From: VHCN01 sp964589935
GTDB taxonomy: Bacteria > Verrucomicrobiota > Verrucomicrobiia > Limisphaerales > VHCN01
Reading direction: 5' to 3'
NCBI GenBank assembly: GCA_964589935.1
Contig: CAZPVD010000012.1
Location: 52,488 to 116,487 of the forward strand
Length of the DNA stretch: 64,000 nucleotides
This document shows, in pieces, positions 44,019 through 53,395 of this stretch (position 1 is the first letter of the stretch; each line of letters opens with the position of its first letter). Position numbers and translations under genes: made by a program. A model generated the notes under the pieces. The model was not told the origin of the DNA, made no database searches, and saw nothing but the letters and a program-made list of their open reading frames with translations.

Positions 44019-44741
44019 ATGGCCAAACAGTTCTGGTTCCCCCGCAAAGAAGCCGACCGGCGCACGCTGCTCAATAATCTGGCTGACAAGCTGCCCGGCG
44101 CTTACGCCACCAAATACGCCATCACCAGCGGCGAGTTGACCACGCTGGAGAACTTCCGCCTCTGGAACAACTGGGCGTTCGACTGCCTCGAAAACATCCG
44201 CCAGAAGGCGCAGGCTTACACCGGCTTCCGCGACGACTTGTGTTACGGCACGAGCATCGCCAGCGGCGACCTCGTTCCGCCGCAGGATTTCGCCCTGCCC
44301 GACATGCCCAGCACGGGCACGCCGCCCGTCGTCATCACGCCCGTGGCGGACGGGTGGAAGTTCGCCTCCAGCCTCGTCAACCGCATCAAGAGCCACGCCG
44401 CCTACACCACCGCCGACGGCAACGACCTCGGCATCGAGGGCGCGCAGGCCCAGGCGGCTGACCCGGCCACGACCAAGCCCGTCATCAAGGCCGTGCTCGC
44501 CGCCGGCGGGCACCCGCAGGTGCAGTGGAAGAAGCTCGCTTTCACCGCACTCAAGATACAAGTTGATCGCGGCAGCGGCGCGTGGGCCGACCTCATCACC
44601 GATCTGGAGCCGCATTTCACGGACACCTTCGCGCTGGCGCCCGGCACCGCCGCGGTGTGGAAATACCGGGCCATCTACCTGCAAGGCGACGCGACCTTTG
44701 GCCAGTGGAGCGACCCCGTGAGCATCGCCGTGCAGGGTTAG
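44019..44741 (+). CDS. Uncharacterised protein, repeat-associated (helical N-terminus, FnIII-like C-terminus)
   Basis: Protein of 240 residues with no signal peptide and no membrane segment. Residues 1-70 are alpha-helical and aromatic-rich (KQFWFPRKEADRRTLLNNL, TLENFRLWNNWAFDCLENI). A proline-rich spacer follows (MPSTGTPPVVITPV). Residues about 110-240 are beta-rich (ALKIQVDRGSGAWADLITD, TAAVWKYRAIYLQGDATFG, WSDPVSIAV), which resembles a fibronectin-III-like fold. I recall similar small proteins in Verrucomicrobiota and Bacteroidetes but no established function. No ribosome site is obvious before the ATG. It lies directly downstream of the 21-bp array and 51 bases before the next unknown gene. 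Confidence 0.75.
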   Translation: MAKQFWFPRKEADRRTLLNNLADKLPGAYATKYAITSGELTTLENFRLWNNWAFDCLENIRQKAQAYTGFRDDLCYGTSIASGDLVPPQDFALPDMPSTGTPPVVITPVADGWKFASSLVNRIKSHAAYTTADGNDLGIEGAQAQAADPATTKPVIKAVLAAGGHPQVQWKKLAFTALKIQVDRGSGAWADLITDLEPHFTDTFALAPGTAAVWKYRAIYLQGDATFGQWSDPVSIAVQG

Positions 44742-44792
44742 GGAAAATTCACGAGTGAAAAACGCGCGGACAACGCAACTGCGGGGGATGCC

Positions 44793-45254
44793 ATGCTGAA
44801 CTATTTGAGGAACCTGCTGGAGTTCGCGCCCGACGACGGCAACCCGCACATCCCCATCCACAACGGGGAGTCCATTGACGTGGTGGCGTTGCGCGAGGAC
44901 GGCGGCGTGGACCTCATCATCCGCGCCAACAGCCACCTGGACGGTTCGCAGCAGACGCAGGACATGCTGGAGATCAAAATCAAAAAGTATCTCCAGCAGC
45001 GCAACACCGTCGCCTTTGGCGCGGAGTTTCATCATCCGCCGGGGGACAAGGTTTATATTGTTTTGGAGAGCCACTGGAACCCCGCGCCCGCCATCCACGC
45101 GCTGGTGCGGCGTCTCGAACCCCTCGTGCATGCCAACAACGCGCGCATCATGATCCGCACGCAGCAGTTCCAAAAGCACTACGTCCGCAACCAGCGCTAC
45201 CCGATCCTCCAACGGCCCGGCATGCCCGGAATCAACGACACTCGCGCGGAATGA
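44793..45254 (+). CDS. Uncharacterised protein, DUF6572-like
   Basis: Cytoplasmic protein of 153 residues. The central region (SIDVVALREDGGVDLIIRAN, QDMLEIKIKKYLQQ, VYIVLESHWNPAPAIHALV) has the strand-helix-strand pattern and spacing of DUF6572-type proteins as I remember them. An HMM search is needed to confirm. A G-rich stretch (GCGGGGGA) lies 6-13 bases before the ATG as a possible ribosome site. It follows the 240-residue gene in the same direction and is probably co-transcribed. Function unknown. Confidence 0.65.
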   Translation: MLNYLRNLLEFAPDDGNPHIPIHNGESIDVVALREDGGVDLIIRANSHLDGSQQTQDMLEIKIKKYLQQRNTVAFGAEFHHPPGDKVYIVLESHWNPAPAIHALVRRLEPLVHANNARIMIRTQQFQKHYVRNQRYPILQRPGMPGINDTRAE

Positions 45255-45317
45255 AAGGGGGCCATTGCGCGAAGTGGCGCCGCGCTTTTCCACCGGCGGG
45301 CTGAGGCGGGGCGGAGT

Positions 45318-46613
45318 TTAGTTCGCCCCCGCACTCTTGGTGCTCACGTCGAGGCAGACGCCTTCCTTGGTGCTGCGGGCGTAGATGCGGCCGTTGGCGA
45401 CGACGGGCGTGGACCAGCATTTGCCGGTGATGACGCTCGCGCGGGCCAGCTCGGAGTAGCCCTTGGGATTCGGGTCCACGAGGACGACCTGCCCGGAATC
45501 GCCGAGCACCACGAGCTGTCCGCCGGCGAGGACGCATCCGCCGGGGCCGAAGCCTTCCTGCGACCAGATGATCTTGCCGGTCGCAATCTCGACGCACTTG
45601 AGCGGGCACTTGCCGTATTCCTTGAAGCCGAAGAGGCCGTAGAGATGGCCGTCCTTGAGGACGGGCGTGGACCAGTGGTTGTTGAGGACGTTGGCGGGCT
45701 GACGCCAGAGTTCCTCCGCGCTCCACGCGTCGCCGTTCTTGCTGACCTTTGCCGCGGCGGAACCCGCGCCGTAACCGGCCGAACAGAAAACAATGTCGCC
45801 ACTCACGACGGGCGTCATGGCGGTGGAAACCTTCATCGGGAAGGGGAACTTCCACAGCAGCGCGCCGGTCTGCGGGGCAATGGAAACGAGTCCGGCGCCG
45901 GTGAAGAAAATCACCTGCCGCGTGCCGTGAATGGTCGCCGCCGTGGGGGTCGAGTGGGTGAGCTTCTCGTCGTGCGCCTTCCACGCGACCTTGCCCGTGG
46001 CCTTGTCGAACGCGATGATGGACTGGCCCGCGCCGCCGCCGTTGACGAGGACGAGGCCGCCCTCGATGAGCGGCGAGGCGGCGTTCTGCCAGCGGACTTC
46101 GCGGCCGGCGAATTCTTCCTTGAGGTCGTGCTTCCAGACTTCCTTGCCGGTCGCCGCGTCGAGGCAGTGCAGCGCGAGGTGGCCGCTCATCACGTAGACG
46201 CGGTTGCCATCCACGCTGGGGGTGGTGCGGGGGCCGTCGCCGCCCTTGTTGTCGGGCGCGCCGGAGTTGCCCTCCTCGGTGTCGTATTTGGAGAGGCCGA
46301 CGGGCGTGGCCCAGAGGCCCTTGCCGGTGTTGGCGTCAAGCGCGACGCAGACTTCCCACGGCACGGTCTCGACGGTGCGGCGGACGACGGTGAAGGCCTT
46401 GCCGCCGCTGACGACGAACGAGCTGAAGCCGTCGGTCGTGGGGACTTTCCAGAGCTGCTTCGGCCCGGCGGCGGACCAGTGCGAGGAAATCTTCTCGGTC
46501 GTGGTGCTGTCGAGGTTCGGCCCGCGAAACTGCGGCCAGTCCGCGGCGAAGCCCGCCGTGGCCGCGAGGAAAATGGTTCCAGTGGCGAAGGAAACAGATG
46601 CAGAAATGTTCAT
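45318..46613 (-). CDS. Exported PQQ-like beta-propeller repeat protein
   Basis: Secreted protein of 431 residues with signal peptide MNISASVSFATGTIFLAATAG and cleavage near FAADW. The mature part starts WPQFRGPNLDSTTTEK, the usual opening of planctomycete/verrucomicrobial PQQ-like (quinoprotein-fold) proteins. Repeated W motifs such as CLDAATGKEVWKHDL, AFDKATGKVAWKAHD and EIATGKIIWSQEGFG mark the blades. Catalytic residues for PQQ are not certain. ATG at 46613 is chosen over an in-frame start at 46673, for signal-peptide reasons. The role may be oxidation or binding in the periplasm. Confidence 0.83.
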   Translation of the reverse strand: MNISASVSFATGTIFLAATAGFAADWPQFRGPNLDSTTTEKISSHWSAAGPKQLWKVPTTDGFSSFVVSGGKAFTVVRRTVETVPWEVCVALDANTGKGLWATPVGLSKYDTEEGNSGAPDNKGGDGPRTTPSVDGNRVYVMSGHLALHCLDAATGKEVWKHDLKEEFAGREVRWQNAASPLIEGGLVLVNGGGAGQSIIAFDKATGKVAWKAHDEKLTHSTPTAATIHGTRQVIFFTGAGLVSIAPQTGALLWKFPFPMKVSTAMTPVVSGDIVFCSAGYGAGSAAAKVSKNGDAWSAEELWRQPANVLNNHWSTPVLKDGHLYGLFGFKEYGKCPLKCVEIATGKIIWSQEGFGPGGCVLAGGQLVVLGDSGQVVLVDPNPKGYSELARASVITGKCWSTPVVANGRIYARSTKEGVCLDVSTKSAGAN

Positions 46614-46709
46614 GTCGCGTTTTTGGACTCGAAACGGAGGCGGGTTATTGAAGGAGTTTGGCGCGGATGTCAACGCCGCGCGCGGAGCGGATTGAGGGCG
46701 GCGAAAATC

Positions 46710-47489
46710 TCAGCCGAGCTTGAGGCGCGCGGCGACTTCCTGCGCGAGCAGTTCATACGCGGCAGCGCCGGCGGAATACTTGTCGTAGTGGATGATGGGC
46801 TTGCCGAAGCTGGGCGCCTCGGCGAGCCGCGTCGTGCGCGGGATGACGGTGTCGAAGACGAGTTCGCCGAAGTGCTGGCGCACCTCGCCGACGACCTGCT
46901 GCGCGAGCTTCGTGCGGCCGTCGAACATCGTCATCACGACGCCGAGCAGCGAGAGGTTGGGGTTCACGCCGCTGTCGCGGAGCTGGCCGAGCACGCGGTT
47001 GATCATCGAGATGCCTTCGAGCGCGTAGTATTCGCACTGCAACGGAACGATGAGAAAATCCGCCGCGGCGAAGGCGTTCAGCGTGAGCATCCCGAGCGAA
47101 GGCGGGCAGTCCACGAACACGACCTCGAAGCGGTCGTCGTCGTGAACCGGCTGCAACGCGAGGCGGAGGCGCTGGAGATGGTTTTCCATGCGCGCGAGTT
47201 CGAGTTCGATGCTGCACAAATCCACTTCGCTCGGCACGACGTGCAGCCGCTCAAACGCCGTGGTCTGGATTTTGTCCGCGAGCGCGCTCTGGCCGAGCAG
47301 CGAATCGTAGGCGCTCGCGCCCTGGATTTTTTCGAGGCCGACGCCGCTGGTCGCGTTGGCCTGCGGGTCAACGTCCACAAGCAGCACGCGGCGTCCGGCC
47401 CACGCGAGGCAGGCGGCGAGATTGACGGTGGTGGTGGTCTTGCCCACCCCGCCTTTTTGGTTCGCCACGACGATGACTTTGGCCGGCAC
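46710..47489 (-). CDS. parA: ParA-family ATPase (Soj-like chromosome partitioning)
   Basis: Deviant Walker-type ATPase of 259 residues. Walker A is KGGVGKTT near residue 12, Walker A' DVDPQANAT, Walker B VVFVDCPPSLG. Length and the motif PLQCEYYALEGI match chromosomal Soj/ParA. GTG at 47489 gives the start MPAKVIVVANQKGG; the frame runs to a TTG at 47531, less likely. No parB or parS-like repeat is adjacent, and the upstream intergenic region holds palindromic repeats. Confidence 0.9.
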   Translation of the reverse strand: MPAKVIVVANQKGGVGKTTTTVNLAACLAWAGRRVLLVDVDPQANATSGVGLEKIQGASAYDSLLGQSALADKIQTTAFERLHVVPSEVDLCSIELELARMENHLQRLRLALQPVHDDDRFEVVFVDCPPSLGMLTLNAFAAADFLIVPLQCEYYALEGISMINRVLGQLRDSGVNPNLSLLGVVMTMFDGRTKLAQQVVGEVRQHFGELVFDTVIPRTTRLAEAPSFGKPIIHYDKYSAGAAAYELLAQEVAARLKLG

Positions 47490-47572
47490 GCGGCGATTTA
47501 AGGGGAGCGGTGCGCGCGGTGCAAGGGGCAAACAGCCGGAGGCGAACTGCGGAAATCAAATCAGCGCCGCCC

Positions 47573-47805
47573 TGCGCCGTAGGCGCGGGATGTTTGTAGA
47601 ACGTTATCCGCGAAATGATGAAGCCCCGGCAGGGGCGGCACATTTTGTAGCGGCGCTCTGTGAGCGCCGAGGGCGACGGTCACAGACCGCCGCTACAAGA
47701 GGGGGAAGATGTTGCTCCTGCTTGCTGCGCCGAAATGGAATGAAGGCGGGACGGGCTTGAAATCCTTGGCGATGGGTTTCTACAAAGATGTCGCGCCTAC
47801 GGCGC
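47573..47805. repeat. Long-range inverted repeat pair (arms 47573-47601 and 47778-47805)
   Basis: The left arm (containing GCGCCGTAGGCGCG and TTTGTAGAA) is largely the reverse complement of the right arm (TTCTACAAAGATGTCGCG then CCTACGGCGC), with a few mismatches. The arms bracket hairpin 47645-47698, giving a nested structure. Confidence 0.6.
47645..47698. repeat. Palindromic repeat A, 21-bp arms
   Basis: Arms at 47645-47665 and 47678-47698 pair in 19 of 21 positions (outer TTGTAGCGGCG / CGCCGCTACAA). Arm core TAGCGGCG...CGCCGCTA is a dispersed repeat type common in this bacterial group, as I recall. Confidence 0.8.
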
Positions 47806-47817
47806 TTCCGAAAATAG

Positions 47818-47837
47818 CCCAGCCATTTATGGCTGGG
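47818..47837. repeat. Palindromic repeat B, 9-bp perfect stem
   Basis: CCCAGCCAT and ATGGCTGGG separated by TT. Confidence 0.7.
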
Positions 47838-47859
47838 TTAAGCGTCACACAAAATTCAA

Positions 47860-47906
47860 AAGTCCCGGAGGGACGGCAGGATGGATCTTTCGTCCCTCCG
47901 GGACTT
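47860..47906. repeat. Palindromic repeat C, 16-bp perfect stem
   Basis: Arms 47860-47875 and 47891-47906 are perfect reverse complements (AAGTCCCGGAGGGACG) around a 15-base loop. The GGAGGGACG core is also found in the element inside the large cytochrome gene at 56073-56149. Confidence 0.85.
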
Positions 47907-47927
47907 GGAAATTGTGGCGGACGAAAA

Positions 47928-47947
47928 CCCACGGCTAAAGCCGTGGG
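47928..47947. repeat. Palindromic repeat D, 9-bp perfect stem
   Basis: CCCACGGCT and AGCCGTGGG separated by AA. Confidence 0.7.
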
Positions 47948-48018
47948 CTATTTCCAAACAACCGTTCCGTCGGCGCAGCGATGCCGATGCGATGGATGAA
48001 CGAGGTGGCATAATTTGT

Positions 48019-48867
48019 TCAAAGAAGCTCTTGCGAGACTTCAAAGCGGAAGAACTCTGGGTCGATATCCAAGAGTTGAACTGGTCGTTTTGTTACGCCA
48101 ATGCCGAACTTAACCATCGTTTCAGCGATGGCATCACCGTCCAGAAGGAGCAACGTGATTGCACCCTTCTTGATTGAAGCCGCCTCCGCATCCTTGGTGA
48201 ATCGCCCAGTCGTTAGAAATACACCGTGATCAAAATCACCTTGGATTGCTCCCCGGAATTTATCTATCTCCGGCCGACCAACAGGATTTTGAGTCCAGCG
48301 CTTCGCTTGGAACGCTGAGCGAATCGTTACAACGCCCTGCCGAAACTGACCATGGCCATCAATGCCGCCATCCGGCCCACCGGTAGTGACCTTGAGCTCT
48401 TGATAGCCGAGGAGTTGCAATAGCGAAGAACAGAACTGCTCAAATTCCTTTGGTTTGAGAGTCTTAAGTTCCGCGATAATTCGGTTCTTAACTTCCGCTT
48501 CGTTCTGGTAGATCAAATCCTTCAGGGTGACATTCTGTGATGTAGCGGCAAACAATTCGGAAGCGGGCTTCGAAACGGAGGTTGGCTTAAGCCGATCTTT
48601 TCCCTTCGGTGTGAGTTTCCAAACGCCACGCGTTGACCCATCCAACTCACCTTTGTCGATTAGACCCTGTCTGCACCACTGGACAAGGTTGTGCCACTTG
48701 AATGTCGATGGGCTGCTCGGCAATTTCGCAATCAAATCTTCTTCGGTAAGTTGTGGGAAGAGTTTTGAAACGCGCGGATAAATTTCCTTTGGCTTTCCCG
48801 AACCACCCAACTCTTGAATGGTTTGCAAGAGAGGGATTTCAATATCGAATTGTTTCGGGAAAGCCAT
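48019..48867 (-). CDS. Mrr-type restriction endonuclease (type IV-like)
   Basis: Protein of 282 residues. The N-terminal 100 residues are a winged-helix Mrr_N domain (PLLQTIQELGGSGKPKEIY, GVWKLTPKGKDRL). The C-terminal half is a PD-(D/E)xK nuclease with E143 (KEFEQF), D170 (GGPDGGIDGHG) and Q187-x-K189 (FQAKR). Mrr proteins cut DNA carrying modified bases. One sampled 60-base line counts 24 G+C, far below the flanks, so recent transfer is likely. It sits between a palindromic repeat cluster and argG. No cognate methyltransferase is present, as expected for type IV systems. Confidence 0.88.
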   Translation of the reverse strand: MAFPKQFDIEIPLLQTIQELGGSGKPKEIYPRVSKLFPQLTEEDLIAKLPSSPSTFKWHNLVQWCRQGLIDKGELDGSTRGVWKLTPKGKDRLKPTSVSKPASELFAATSQNVTLKDLIYQNEAEVKNRIIAELKTLKPKEFEQFCSSLLQLLGYQELKVTTGGPDGGIDGHGQFRQGVVTIRSAFQAKRWTQNPVGRPEIDKFRGAIQGDFDHGVFLTTGRFTKDAEAASIKKGAITLLLLDGDAIAETMVKFGIGVTKRPVQLLDIDPEFFRFEVSQELL

Positions 48868-48885
48868 GGTGTGTTCGTTAATGCT

Positions 48886-50115
<1,230 letters not shown>

Positions 50116-50169
50116 AAATTCAAAATCAGGGCGCGAATAAACGCGAAAGGGGCTGGCGAGAAAAGGATT

Positions 50170-51051
50170 TTATGCGTCGCGCCGCGGCTCGATGTGGATG
50201 AGCACGTCGCGGACGGCAGGCAGTTCGGCGCGGATGCGGTCCTTCACGGCGTGGGCGATGGCGTGGCCGTGCGCGACTGTCATCTGCGGGTCCACCTCGA
50301 CGTGCAAATCCACAAAGAGCTGCCAGCCCACCTTGCGGATGAGGCATTTTTCAACGCCGGCCACGCCCTCGACTTTGGCGGCAACCTGACGGATGCGGCT
50401 GGCAAGCGTGGGGTCGGGCACGGTGTCCATGAGTTCGCCGAGTGCGGGCTTGAGCAGCGACCAGCCGTTCCACGCGATGATGCCGGCGGCGACGAAGGCC
50501 GCCGCGTCGTCAGCGCTTTCCCAGCCCTTGCCGCCAATGAGTGCCGCGCTGATGCCGAGTGCCGCCGCGAGCGAGGTGATTGCGTCGCTGCGATGATGCC
50601 ACGCGTCCGAGTGCACGGCGGAACTCTCCATTACGCGCGCCTCGTTCGAGACGAAGCGGTAGAGGCATTCCTTGATGACGACGACCACGACGAGCACGAG
50701 CAACGTGAAGGGCTTCGGCGCTTCGTGCGGTTGAAAAAAGGCGCGCAGCGAAGTCATCGCGATGCCCGCCGCTGCGAGAAGGAGAAATGTGGCGACAATC
50801 GCAGCCGCGATGGGCTCGGCCTTGCCGTGGCCGTAGGGATGGTCTTCGTCGGGCGGCGTCTCCGCGATGACGAGGCCGCGCCACACGATGAGTGAGCTGA
50901 AAATATCGGCGAAGGACTCGACGGCATCGGCAACGAGCGCGTGGGAGTTGCCGAGCACGCCCGCGACGAATTTGACGCCGGCGAGAAAAATGTTCACCGC
51001 CATCCCGAAGAAGGTGGCGCGCAGCCCGCGCTGGAGGCGATGGGTCGGCAC
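50170..51051 (-). CDS. Cation diffusion facilitator (CDF) metal transporter
   Basis: Divalent metal/proton antiporter of 293 residues with six membrane helices. Metal site residues lie in ADAVESFAD (E45 and D49 by position) and in HSDAWHHRSDAI (H-x3-D); the GHGKAEP loop follows TM2-TM3. The C-terminal cytoplasmic domain (about 205-290) has the ferredoxin-like fold (VEGVAGVEKCLIRKVGWQLFVDLHVEVDP). GTG at 51051 yields MPTHRLQRGLRATFFGMAVN; the frame runs upstream to 51300 but overlaps the next gene. E45 in place of the usual D or H is a minor oddity. Zn, Fe or Mn substrate cannot be separated. Confidence 0.88.
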   Translation of the reverse strand: MPTHRLQRGLRATFFGMAVNIFLAGVKFVAGVLGNSHALVADAVESFADIFSSLIVWRGLVIAETPPDEDHPYGHGKAEPIAAAIVATFLLLAAAGIAMTSLRAFFQPHEAPKPFTLLVLVVVVVIKECLYRFVSNEARVMESSAVHSDAWHHRSDAITSLAAALGISAALIGGKGWESADDAAAFVAAGIIAWNGWSLLKPALGELMDTVPDPTLASRIRQVAAKVEGVAGVEKCLIRKVGWQLFVDLHVEVDPQMTVAHGHAIAHAVKDRIRAELPAVRDVLIHIEPRRDA

Positions 51052-51089
51052 GGGCGGATTAGAGCAGAGGCGGCGGGTCAGTCCAAGCG

Positions 51090-51911
51090 TTACGAGCGCA
51101 GGCCCGCCTGGTCCATCAGCCGCGCGGTGCCGTGATACGCCTCCTCGACCCATTCGACGATGCGCTTCGGGTCGGGCGAGTATTCGAGCTCGATGGAGAC
51201 GACGCCGTTGATGTTGAGTTCCTTGATCGCCTGCAAATACGGCGCGAACTTGACCACGCCGCGGCCCGGCGGCAAGTCGCCGTGAACTTTCCCGTCGCAA
51301 TCGCTCAGATGCACATGAATCGCCCGGCCCTTCAGCTTCTTCAAATCCGCCGGTGACGTGTCGCTCAACACAAGATGGCTGATGTCAATGTTCGCGCGCA
51401 CGCGAGGATGCCCGCACTCGTCCACGAAGCGCGCCATCGCGTCCACGCTGTTGAGCAGGCTCAGGCGGAACGGCTCCAGTTCGAGCGCGATGTCCACGCC
51501 GCGCTTGTCCGCGCAATCGCCGAGGCGGCGGCAGGTCTCGATGCCCCACTGCCACTGCGTCTCGGGTGGGATGATTTCGCGTTGCCAGATGTATTCGCCG
51601 AGGACAAGCAGGATGTTTTTCGCGCGCCAGGTCTTGGCGAGGTCAATGAACTTCTTCGTGCGTGCGATGTGGAACTCGCGCACCGGCTCGGCGAAATCAA
51701 TCAAGCCGAGCGAGCAGAACGGCAGCGAAATAATCGGCAGATTAAGTTTCTCGCACGTGCGCGCGACAAGCTTCACTTCCTTTTGCGAAATGCCGACGGC
51801 CTCGGTGTGGATGTCCACGCAGTCGAAGCCGATGCGGGCGATGTGACGCAGTCCGGTCGCGGTGTCCACGCCCGCCTGCACGAAAGCGCTGTTGATGATG
51901 CCAAGTTTCAT
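51090..51911 (-). CDS. Sugar phosphate isomerase/epimerase-like TIM barrel
   Basis: AP-endonuclease-2-type TIM barrel of 273 residues. Metal ligand regions are GFDCVDIHTEAVG, ALELEPFRLSLLNS, ANIDISHLVLSD and IHVHLSDCDGKVHGDL, and SIELEYSPDPKRIVEWV. ATG at 51911 is well placed (MKLGIINSAF). Substrate unknown; these enzymes act on keto-sugars or inositol derivatives. It lies 38 bases before the CDF gene on the same strand. Confidence 0.85.
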   Translation of the reverse strand: MKLGIINSAFVQAGVDTATGLRHIARIGFDCVDIHTEAVGISQKEVKLVARTCEKLNLPIISLPFCSLGLIDFAEPVREFHIARTKKFIDLAKTWRAKNILLVLGEYIWQREIIPPETQWQWGIETCRRLGDCADKRGVDIALELEPFRLSLLNSVDAMARFVDECGHPRVRANIDISHLVLSDTSPADLKKLKGRAIHVHLSDCDGKVHGDLPPGRGVVKFAPYLQAIKELNINGVVSIELEYSPDPKRIVEWVEEAYHGTARLMDQAGLRS

Positions 51912-52107
51912 GGAATTTGTCTGCGCAGGATAACGAATCGCAACCGCGCTGCAAGAATCGTCTCGATCAGCGCGCAACGAAAATGCACTCGACAGGGCTG
52001 CAACTCCAATGAGCGCGGGCATTCGCACGGATAAGTTCTCCCACGCCCAAAGCGTTGCTGCCACCACAAGCCCGCTCTCTCATGCTATAATCAGGAAAGT
52101 TCCCTGA

Positions 52108-52509
52108 TCATTTATTGCGGATTTCCACAACCATCGCCGAGATGGGGTCAATCGCGTAGCGAACTCCCGGCGGCGGCGCGGGCATTGCCTTGAGGAAGCC
52201 GGTTTGAACCAGTTCCTGCCAGCTTGAGGGAAGACGTTTGAACTTGTCGCGGAAGCGTGCCACGGCGTCAGTCAGTTCGCCGTTGAGCGGTTTTGCTTCC
52301 GACGAACCCGGTGCGGCTTGCTCCAAGCCTGCACTTGATGGTGCTGGCGTCAAGGTTGCGCCAGACGCAGAGGGTTGCGGAGTCATTGCGACCGGCGGAG
52401 GAGACGCCGGCTCAGGCATGGCTGACGGCGTGGAGGAAACCGGCTGACGTCGACATGCGAGTGCGCCGGCCATCAAGGCGAAGAGCATCAAATACGATAG
52501 ACGGCGCAT
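52108..52509 (-). CDS. Small proline-rich lipoprotein
   Basis: Protein of 133 residues with lipoprotein signal MRRLSYLMLFALMAGALAC. The mature part is Pro/Ser/Ala-rich to about residue 75, then a short folded tail (FRDKFKRLPSSWQELVQTGFL, PGVRYAIDPISAMVVEI). It follows the prepilin-like gene by 6 bases. This tail pattern is common beside verrucomicrobial prepilin genes, as I recall, and suggests an accessory role in that system. Function unknown. Confidence 0.75.
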   Translation of the reverse strand: MRRLSYLMLFALMAGALACRRQPVSSTPSAMPEPASPPPVAMTPQPSASGATLTPAPSSAGLEQAAPGSSEAKPLNGELTDAVARFRDKFKRLPSSWQELVQTGFLKAMPAPPPGVRYAIDPISAMVVEIRNK

Positions 52510-52515
52510 CCTGCG

Positions 52516-53289
52516 TCAATACATGGATTGGTAGTTGACCGGGCTTGTGGCCGGATTCGGCTCGTTTGCGGCCGGGTAAACCTGCCCGTTGAACCAGAGG
52601 CCGAAGACACCGCTGTTCATGGTAATGACTTTGCGGTATTCGGCGTGTCCGTCAATAAACGGCAGGTTCCCACCGGCATCGTGAATGGTGGTGTAGTTCT
52701 CGATCTGGCCGATGGAATTCAACGCCGGCGCGAGGTTGTAATGCCACCAGCGGTAAGTGGGCGGGACTGTAACCGGGGTCACTTGAAACGGGCGCATGAA
52801 AGCGATGTTGCGCCGGTCGAAGAGTTCTTGTAAGAACACAATCTCCGCAGGCTTGGGTATCTCGATGACCCGGCGGCTCATTGCGTTTGCGTTGCCCACC
52901 ATGCTTGTCACGTTTGTGTCGGTGATTTCGAGTCCTGGAGTGCCCTTCGTAGAAGGACAGGTTACCAGCTTGGCGATGCTGTTGGTCACGCCAAGATACG
53001 GAATGAGCACCCCGAAATAGTTCGGCGTCGCGGTTGTGGCAAAGTTGTTGACGTTATCCGTGTTTGGCGGCGTCTTTCCATCCCAGTCGTCCACGTAGAG
53101 CGTCAGGGCCAGCCCGACCTGCTTGACGTTGTTCAGGCAAAAAGTCTGTTTGCCTTTGGCTTTTGCTTTCGCCAGCGCCGGCAGCAGCAACCCGGCCAGA
53201 ATCGCGATGATCGCGATGACGACGAGGAGTTCAATTAAGGTAAAGGCTTCCGGGCGCGTGCCAGCCCGGATCGAAGATGTTCGTCGCAT
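52516..53289 (-). CDS. Prepilin-type N-terminal methylation-motif protein
   Basis: Protein of 257 residues. Type IV prepilin signal: basic leader MRRTSSIRAGTRPEA, then FTLIELLVVIAIIAILAGLL with the cleavage before F and Glu at +5. After the helix (LPALAKAKAKGKQTFCLNN), the C-terminal domain ends with a H-x9-DGH type motif (HDAGGNLPFIDGHAEYR), characteristic of the DUF1559-like secreted prepilin-like proteins that are expanded in PVC bacteria. It probably assembles in, or is exported by, a type II/IV-like machinery encoded elsewhere. Lower GC than neighbours. Confidence 0.88.
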   Translation of the reverse strand: MRRTSSIRAGTRPEAFTLIELLVVIAIIAILAGLLLPALAKAKAKGKQTFCLNNVKQVGLALTLYVDDWDGKTPPNTDNVNNFATTATPNYFGVLIPYLGVTNSIAKLVTCPSTKGTPGLEITDTNVTSMVGNANAMSRRVIEIPKPAEIVFLQELFDRRNIAFMRPFQVTPVTVPPTYRWWHYNLAPALNSIGQIENYTTIHDAGGNLPFIDGHAEYRKVITMNSGVFGLWFNGQVYPAANEPNPATSPVNYQSMY

Positions 53290-53395
53290 AGTGCCGATCA
53301 GGTTTCCGGCACAGTAGCCGGCGGGCGATTATGCGCAATCGGTTTCTGCCAGCCTTCGCGCTTGCGCGCGCCGCGCGCCGCGCTAGTTTCGCCGC

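Larger units (their letters stand above)
47490..48018. other. Intergenic cluster of palindromic (REP-like) repeats
   Basis: A 529-base gap between parA and the Mrr gene with no credible gene. It contains at least five separate inverted repeats: a long-range pair at 47573-47601 and 47778-47805, and local hairpins at 47645-47698, 47818-47837, 47860-47906 and 47928-47947. Short frames here are products of the repeats. Confidence 0.75.

Noticed and set aside
46710..47489. Plasmid or integrative-element partition module
   Set aside because: No parB, replication or integrase gene is nearby, and the sequence resembles chromosomal Soj.
45645..47501. 618-codon plus-strand frame
   Set aside because: Antisense to the PQQ-like and parA genes, both with clear motifs; high-GC shadow frame.
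47709..48177. Short frames in the palindrome cluster
   Set aside because: They are made of palindromic repeats and overlap the Mrr gene antisense.
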